The translations under genes and the position numbers were made by a program. 64,000 nucleotides of DNA from Polytrichum commune (lineage: Eukaryota > Streptophyta > Polytrichopsida > Polytrichales > Polytrichaceae). Under the pieces are notes generated by a model. The model ran no database searches. It was not told where the DNA came from and was given only the letters and a program-made list of their open reading frames with translations. Within the stretch, counting starts at the first letter, position 1; every line of letters starts with the position of its first letter. Where the stretch lies: contig OX485808.1 in the NCBI GenBank assembly GCA_950295325.1, forward strand, positions 40,508,527 to 40,572,526. The letters are read 5' to 3'. This document shows positions 59,801-64,000 of this stretch, in pieces.

Positions 59801-62800
59801 GCCATTGGAGAAGGAAATTGATGACTTAAACGAGAATGAGATTGGCAAGGCATTGGTGGGAGTCGTCCATCCCGAAGGTCAAAGGGTTGTTATAGATTCG
59901 GGCTCGGGAAGTCTAGGTCCTAATTTTTACAATTATGGGGATAATGGGGATTATGCCCAATGGCTAAGGGAGTACCCCGAGTCCGAGGTTGATGTAATGG
60001 TTACATTTCACCAAGTAGGCTTAGGGAGTGAATTTCCTAGTGTTAGTTTAGGAGAGGGCTCATTGTTGGAGCCATGTGAGGTGCTCACCGAGGAAGAGTG
60101 GGTTAGCGGTGGGTTAACACCTTGGGTAGATGACGTGGAAGAGGGTGAGGTTAGTTTAATTCATGTAGATGGGACTCAAGAGGAGGATGTGATTATTGAG
60201 TCATCGAAATTGGAGGAGCCTTTACATTTCAAGACCACGTCTACGGGGATAGTTGTAGGTCAAGATGTGAAAGATTACCCCAATGTGCCTTCCGATTGGT
60301 ATCGGAACAAAGAGGAACAAGCACATGTGTCGGAAGCGGATTGGCGGTACGTGGATGTGAAATTAAAGAATGAAAAAACCCGACAAATGAAGATGGGCTC
60401 CAAATTGGGGGAGAAAGAGGTTAGGGAGTATAGCAATTTGGTGGATGAGTTTAGTGATACTTTTGCATGGTCCTACGATGAGCTTAAGGGAATTCCTAGG
60501 GAAATGGTAGAGCACCGGATTCCTTTAATTCCGGGGGCGAGGCCAATTAGACAAAAGGAGAGGAGGATGAATCCTCAATTGCAATTGTTGGTGAAAGCGG
60601 AATTGGAAAGGTTATTGAAGGCCGGGTTTATCAAGCCGGTGGAAATCACGGATTGGGTTTCTCCTATGGTCTTAGTAAAGAAAAAAAATGGGAAATTAAG
60701 GGTTTGTGTCGACTATAGGAAATTGAATTCGTGCACACAAAAGGATCACTTCCCCTTACCTTTTATCATCTTGTTGCTTGAGGAGGTTGGAGGTCATTCG
60801 CGATATACCTTTATGGATGGGTATGCGGGTTATAATCAAATTTCCATAGCCCTCCAAGATATCCATAAAACGGCTTTTACTACACCTTGGGGTACTTTTG
60901 TGTGGGTAGTGATGCCATTTGGGTTATGTAATGCCCCGGCTACTTTCCAACGATTAGTAATGTATATCTTCACCGACTTGTTGTTCAAATCCATGACCGT
61001 CTTTGTGGACGATTTTAGCACACAAAGTAATGTGAATGATCACCTACATTGTGTTAGGGAGGCATTGGTTAGGTGTAGGAAGATGAGGTTAGCATTGAAC
61101 CCGGATAAGACATTTTTGGGAGTGAATAAGGGAGTGTTGTTGGGTTATGTTGTTAGTGAGAAAGGTAGAGAACCCGATCCGGATAAGATTGCGGCCATAA
61201 GCGACTTGGCAACTCCAACCAATTCCAAGGGGATCTCTAAGTTGTTAGGACATGTGGGATGGTACCGGGAACTTATTCCTAATTTTTCAAAGATAGCGGT
61301 GCCCATTACCCATTTGCTCAAAAAGGATGTCAAATTCGAGTGGACGGATGCTTGTCAAAAAGCCTTTGAGGAATTGCGGGATAGGTTGAGCACCTATCCG
61401 GTGTTGATACCACCCAATTGGGGTAAACCTTTTCACGTCTATTGTGATGCTAGTAATGTGGCAATAGGGAGTGCGCTTTGTCAAGCAACGGGAGAAAAAG
61501 AGAAGGATCAACCTATAGCTTATGCGAGTAAGCAATTGACCCCCGCCGAAAGAAACTACTCTACAACGGAGAGGGAGTGCCTAGCCATGGTGTTTTCCGT
61601 TAAAAAGTTTAGGCATTACCTCATGTGCAACCCGGTTGTATTTTTTGTTGACCACATGGCTATCAAGTATCTAATTAACAAGGCGGAGTTAAGTGGTAGG
61701 TTAGCTAGGTGGGTTTTGTTATTAGAAGAATTCGACTACACGGTGGAATATAAACCGGGTCGTATGCATTTACAAGCGGACCACTTGTCTAGGTTGTCGG
61801 AGGAGATAGGAAAAAATCCGGTAAATGATATGTTAGTAGATGATAGCCTCTTTGTGGTCACTTCTACACCGGAGTGGTATGCGGGCATAGTGGAATTTCT
61901 AACAACCCACAAGTTGCCCAAAGAGTGGACAAAAGAAGAGAGAAGGAAGGTGAGGGTAAATAGTAGGCAATTTGTTGTAGTGGGCCATAGGTTGTTTAGA
62001 AGGGGGTCCGATGGTATTTTACGACGATGCGTGTCAAAAACGGAGGTTGAAGCGATTTTAATCGCTTGCCACGATAGCGCTTGCGGCGGTCACTTCTTGG
62101 GTCAACTCACCGGGCAAAAAATACTTAGAGCGGGCTACTTTTGGCCTACACTATTTAAGGACGCCCATGACTATGTAAGGAAATGCGACGCTTGCCAACG
62201 GTATGCCCGAGACGACCTTAGAATGGAGATGCCTTTACATGTATCATTACCCTTAATTCCTTTCGAAAAATGGGGCATCGACTATGTGGGTGAGGTCCAT
62301 CCCCAATCTTCAAAAGGAATGAAATATATTGTGGTGGCAACCGAGTACCTCACCAAGTGGGCGGAAGCCAAAGCGGTGAAGACCGACACGGCGGAACACG
62401 CGGCAACATTTATGTACGAAAACATAATTTCGCGGTTCGGGGTGCCGAAGATCCTAGTAAGCGATAGGGGTACTCACTTTTTGAATGACTTGATTCGAGA
62501 GATGACAGAGAAATTTAAAATTGATCACCGGAAGACTACTCCCTACCACCCACAAACCAATGGACAAACGGAAAGGGTTAACGGAATTTTGGTGAGTATA
62601 CTACGCAAGACGGTTATAGACTCGAAGCGGGATTGGGATACGAAACTAACGGCGGCACTTTGGGCATACCGTACAACCTATAAGGTAACTACGCGTGCTA
62701 CACCATTTTCCTTAGTCTATGGTCTTGAAGCGACACTACCAATCGAATATGAAGTCGAGTCACTTAGGGTGGCCGTGAGTACGAGACTTACCGAAAGTCA

Positions 62801-63122
62801 ATCCTTACGAAATCGACTAACCGATTTGGAAGCACTTGACGAAGGGAGGAGAATGGCGGCTCAACATATTGAGGCAATCCAAAGAAGGAGAAAGATTACT
62901 TTCGACAAACGACATAAGAGAAGGGCCCTAACACCGGGAATGATGGTCATGATTCAAGACGCACGAAAGCTTGAATTTCCGGCGAAATTCAATGCGGTAT
63001 GGTTAGGACCTTACCTTGTCTATGAGGTCTTTCCTAATAATTCAATTCAATTGGAAACGTTGAATGGTGAGCTCTTTCCTACCCGTACATCGCGAAGTAG
63101 ATGTAAGGAGTACCGAGCTTGA
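56883..63122 (+). CDS. Gag-Pol polyprotein of the Ty3/gypsy element, 2079 aa
   Basis: Gag (retrotransposon-gag fold, ~170-290, with WFPTTLEGEAYEWY) is followed by a CCHC zinc knuckle CVQCGQPGHTRQFC (~431). The protease region has VLVDGGSSLNILP (~848) and LLGRPWL. RT has WVSPMVLVKKKNGKLRVCVD (~1260), MPFGLCNAPATFQ (~1345) and FVDDF (~1374) in place of the usual YVDD. RNase H has YCDAS (~1521), ERECLAM and ADHLSRL. Integrase has an HHCC finger ending CDACQ (~1775). The DDE residues are in GIDYVG (~1799), VSDRGTHF (~1861) and HPQTNGQTERVNG (~1895). Gag and Pol are fused in one frame with no frameshift or stop. A Pro-Ile repeat (IPPIPPIPPIPP, ~113) precedes Gag. The product would copy RNA to DNA and integrate it. 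The protein looks intact. Confidence 0.96.
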   Translation: MQGRTRSQKPSLIVGLEKSTRKRRSSKISDRLEQDNVRIESCLNVEPRTRSILDTLELGAQLEEEITPSKLSGETSSENYTLREEFPVEVDRGLLNSSPVTMAEERGMDPPPIPPIPPIPPIPPIDPLVRPRGLPIVVPQNLAAMDMPSHLPKFYGTKDEDPSRHMERYIERLASFLITDPGYWLVWFPTTLEGEAYEWYRDHAEGHFRGWEQLQREFLNEFRPEVGQSTALRALSSLKQGREEEISAYIRRFDLVCTRFVGTMLNDDTLKQFFIQGFFKSGTIRGVLERNPLTLADAKRAARDIENLDKDHERLWRREDELIPQFIPIRPRVVAVEPAKYENQIPYAIVDTGPRPLAVREPAPLLALPAPRTDPHLEEVERRLGASQLGFQEAMIKQMQSLTDQMSLMIRSQQPGPPPPVESGRHSSGLWCVQCGQPGHTRQFCRSGQNRDQRGNGNPPQQNQRGQAPPHYGNGSNRGPQPRGQGGQNLEKKEFHPFCGRWHAQGQCWSEGQEFNCSNCGGSHPSDTCRQPDKIINVPYPVANPQQQARDNMRGARPQGVPANELRPPNLYYDHSNARQTFHPPAGLQTTTGYIPIQNRQGVPPNGSNGRQAPPTDPGPSNSQDVRFMDGVLEATCDDMLPLPTRIGEEQSQWPPHTNAITYELVKGKGVVEEAPALAVTTRARRGDAPLEVGIGEQGNYSSDEEINLSELDRVARRATKDVERENIILQDRERTNAVHDLDNSDVGEWEGPGVPVDEFDVVGNSKVERSTGYDLWADLSTLKADITFGQLLEISPTARKTLKEGMPVHKRMRKVKAKIAARIQSQGGRDVKAIEIEVVIVDKVVPNVLVDGGSSLNILPEDTMKKLGLGLTGPSPLVINMANQSLTTPLGMIKDCRMTTGGEEYLVTFHVIKMHSNKDTFPILLGRPWLRMANAMVNWGGPKPSITYGPEGNRVIVSIGSLEGWMKKEMYLPLEKEIDDLNENEIGKALVGVVHPEGQRVVIDSGSGSLGPNFYNYGDNGDYAQWLREYPESEVDVMVTFHQVGLGSEFPSVSLGEGSLLEPCEVLTEEEWVSGGLTPWVDDVEEGEVSLIHVDGTQEEDVIIESSKLEEPLHFKTTSTGIVVGQDVKDYPNVPSDWYRNKEEQAHVSEADWRYVDVKLKNEKTRQMKMGSKLGEKEVREYSNLVDEFSDTFAWSYDELKGIPREMVEHRIPLIPGARPIRQKERRMNPQLQLLVKAELERLLKAGFIKPVEITDWVSPMVLVKKKNGKLRVCVDYRKLNSCTQKDHFPLPFIILLLEEVGGHSRYTFMDGYAGYNQISIALQDIHKTAFTTPWGTFVWVVMPFGLCNAPATFQRLVMYIFTDLLFKSMTVFVDDFSTQSNVNDHLHCVREALVRCRKMRLALNPDKTFLGVNKGVLLGYVVSEKGREPDPDKIAAISDLATPTNSKGISKLLGHVGWYRELIPNFSKIAVPITHLLKKDVKFEWTDACQKAFEELRDRLSTYPVLIPPNWGKPFHVYCDASNVAIGSALCQATGEKEKDQPIAYASKQLTPAERNYSTTERECLAMVFSVKKFRHYLMCNPVVFFVDHMAIKYLINKAELSGRLARWVLLLEEFDYTVEYKPGRMHLQADHLSRLSEEIGKNPVNDMLVDDSLFVVTSTPEWYAGIVEFLTTHKLPKEWTKEERRKVRVNSRQFVVVGHRLFRRGSDGILRRCVSKTEVEAILIACHDSACGGHFLGQLTGQKILRAGYFWPTLFKDAHDYVRKCDACQRYARDDLRMEMPLHVSLPLIPFEKWGIDYVGEVHPQSSKGMKYIVVATEYLTKWAEAKAVKTDTAEHAATFMYENIISRFGVPKILVSDRGTHFLNDLIREMTEKFKIDHRKTTPYHPQTNGQTERVNGILVSILRKTVIDSKRDWDTKLTAALWAYRTTYKVTTRATPFSLVYGLEATLPIEYEVESLRVAVSTRLTESQSLRNRLTDLEALDEGRRMAAQHIEAIQRRRKITFDKRHKRRALTPGMMVMIQDARKLEFPAKFNAVWLGPYLVYEVFPNNSIQLETLNGELFPTRTSRSRCKEYRA

Positions 63123-63183
63123 CTAGGCAACTTACCCTTGGAGCAAGAGATGTTTGGATTCATCCCCCGATGGTCGCCAATTA

Positions 63184-64000
63184 TGTGAGCCCAAAAGGGT
63201 GCCCACATTTAGTCTTAGACCCTTGAAACGTTAGTTGATGCACTTTGAAGTAGCATGTTACTTCACAAAAATATAAAAAGAGTGAAATGTTAGTCTTAGA
63301 AGTACCATGTTGTAAGAGGCTAGGATGTGAGTTGTTATTGTGTTTTTACCTTCGGAAGGATTTGAGTGAATGAGGATAGGTAAGGAGAACTTGGATTGAG
63401 TAGTTAGTGAGTAGGCTAGTACAAATGGATGGAGACAACCAAAGTGACTCAAGAGGCAAGTGCATTCGAATTGGGATGAATGGAGGATCACATGGAGCGC
63501 ACAAGTGGACCACCTCATCATGGCCACTTAATGGGGAAGGCCCAAGGAAGAATGCAAGGTGGAGGATAAGCAAATTCTCAAAGCACCAATCAAATCACGA
63601 GTTAAGCATCGTGGTTTGAATTAAGTGGTGAGCGACGATTTGGGAAAGTAAGGGGAGAAAGTTATGGCGGCGGAAAGCGAAGGAGGCTAAGTTTGGGTTG
63701 AAGCATCCCAAGTTTGGTAAAGTGTGGTAGGTAGAAAGCCAAGGCTAGTTAAATGTTCGAATTAGGATCCTTGTTGATCATTTGAGGGAGGAAGACTTAG
63801 AAGATAGGATTGGCGCCTACTAAGTAGGAGGAAATCTCAAGGGCTTATCGTGAGCCTTGAGGGTGCTCACCCCCTCAAGCTTACTATATAATCCCTCATT
63901 CTTCCCTCACTCATCCTCTCTTTCCTTTGTGCTCCAAGGCACCCCACGAGTTATAAGTGTGGGTGTGGGAAGCCATATTGGAGCACATGTGTGTGCTTAG
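63184..64000 (+). repeat. 3' LTR, truncated by the window end
   Basis: Collinear with 54097-54913 with no length change. It is preceded by CCAATTA, and I see no clear polypurine tract immediately upstream. Confidence 0.95.

Larger units (their letters stand above)
54097..64000 (+). mobile_element. Ty3/gypsy LTR retrotransposon, 3' end outside the window
   Basis: A 1877-bp 5' LTR, primer-binding site, ~900-bp leader, one long gag-pol ORF and the first 817 bp of the 3' LTR are present. Domain order (protease, RT, RNase H, integrase) is that of Ty3/gypsy. LTR ends are TGTGAG...CTCACA. The 817 comparable LTR bases line up without gaps and I found a single difference (T/C near position 60), so insertion was recent. 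The ORF is unbroken. No chromodomain is visible at the integrase C-terminus, which argues against a chromovirus. Confidence 0.95.

Noticed and set aside
1-64000. tRNA or rRNA genes
   Set aside because: I scanned for T-loop GGTTCGAATCC-type boxes and conserved rRNA blocks and saw no convincing candidate, but a covariance-model search was not possible.

Overview
This window is nuclear DNA of a land plant, or of a close streptophyte relative, with a large repeat-rich genome. The evidence is plant-type genes with 0.3-2.2 kb introns, a short TTTAGGG-type telomere-like tract, a fragment of mitochondrial atp1 inside an intron, several MITE-like families, and a young Ty3/gypsy element with 1.9 kb LTRs. 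The transposase-like gene at 15.7-18.8 kb recalls families I associate with seed-free plants and animals. I cannot name the species or decide between bryophyte, lycophyte, fern or gymnosperm.

Layout. 0-2.4 kb: non-coding repeat DNA with one MITE. 2.4-19 kb: the most unusual region. A minus-strand block (8966 down to about 2476) encodes a ParB-like (DGQH) domain, a DNA-methyltransferase-like domain, a coiled-coil/Pro-rich tail, an FCP1/NIF phosphatase-like domain and two unrecognised low-complexity ORFs. A divergent plus-strand two-exon gene (15740-18836) encodes a 975-residue DDE/RNase H-like transposase candidate. Between, within and around these genes are 23 copies (13 with an exact core) of a CpG-rich palindrome, core GGACGCGCGTCC inside TTAC...GTAA. 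They lie mostly in introns and upstream regions, some as 135-bp and 95-bp tandem arrays. I saw none in the other 46 kb. I read 2.4-19 kb as a large multigene mobile element or a domesticated relic of one.

19-22.7 kb: repeats, including a second copy of a ~1 kb TIR element, and an unrecognised coding remnant. 22.77-29.98 kb: a complete five-exon soluble epoxide hydrolase gene (328 aa). All splice phases close, and intron 1 holds the atp1 fragment. 32.1-32.7 kb: an intronless TIM23-type gene (minus). 34.07-37.76 kb: a complete five-exon methionine sulfoxide reductase B gene (minus, 217 aa). 40.5-42.75 kb: a decayed hAT-like transposase (minus). 43-46.2 kb: a patchwork of tandem repeats and decayed exon fragments, including a NADH-cytochrome b5 reductase-like pseudogene. 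46.2-54.1 kb: repeat-rich DNA without a convincing gene. 54.1-64 kb: a nearly intact Ty3/gypsy retrotransposon with a single 2079-codon gag-pol ORF. Its 3' LTR runs off the window, and the two LTRs are almost identical over the 817 bp that can be compared.

The housekeeping genes (epoxide hydrolase, TIM23, MsrB) are independent of each other. The only set that looks functionally linked is the 2.4-19 kb block, joined by its shared palindromes.
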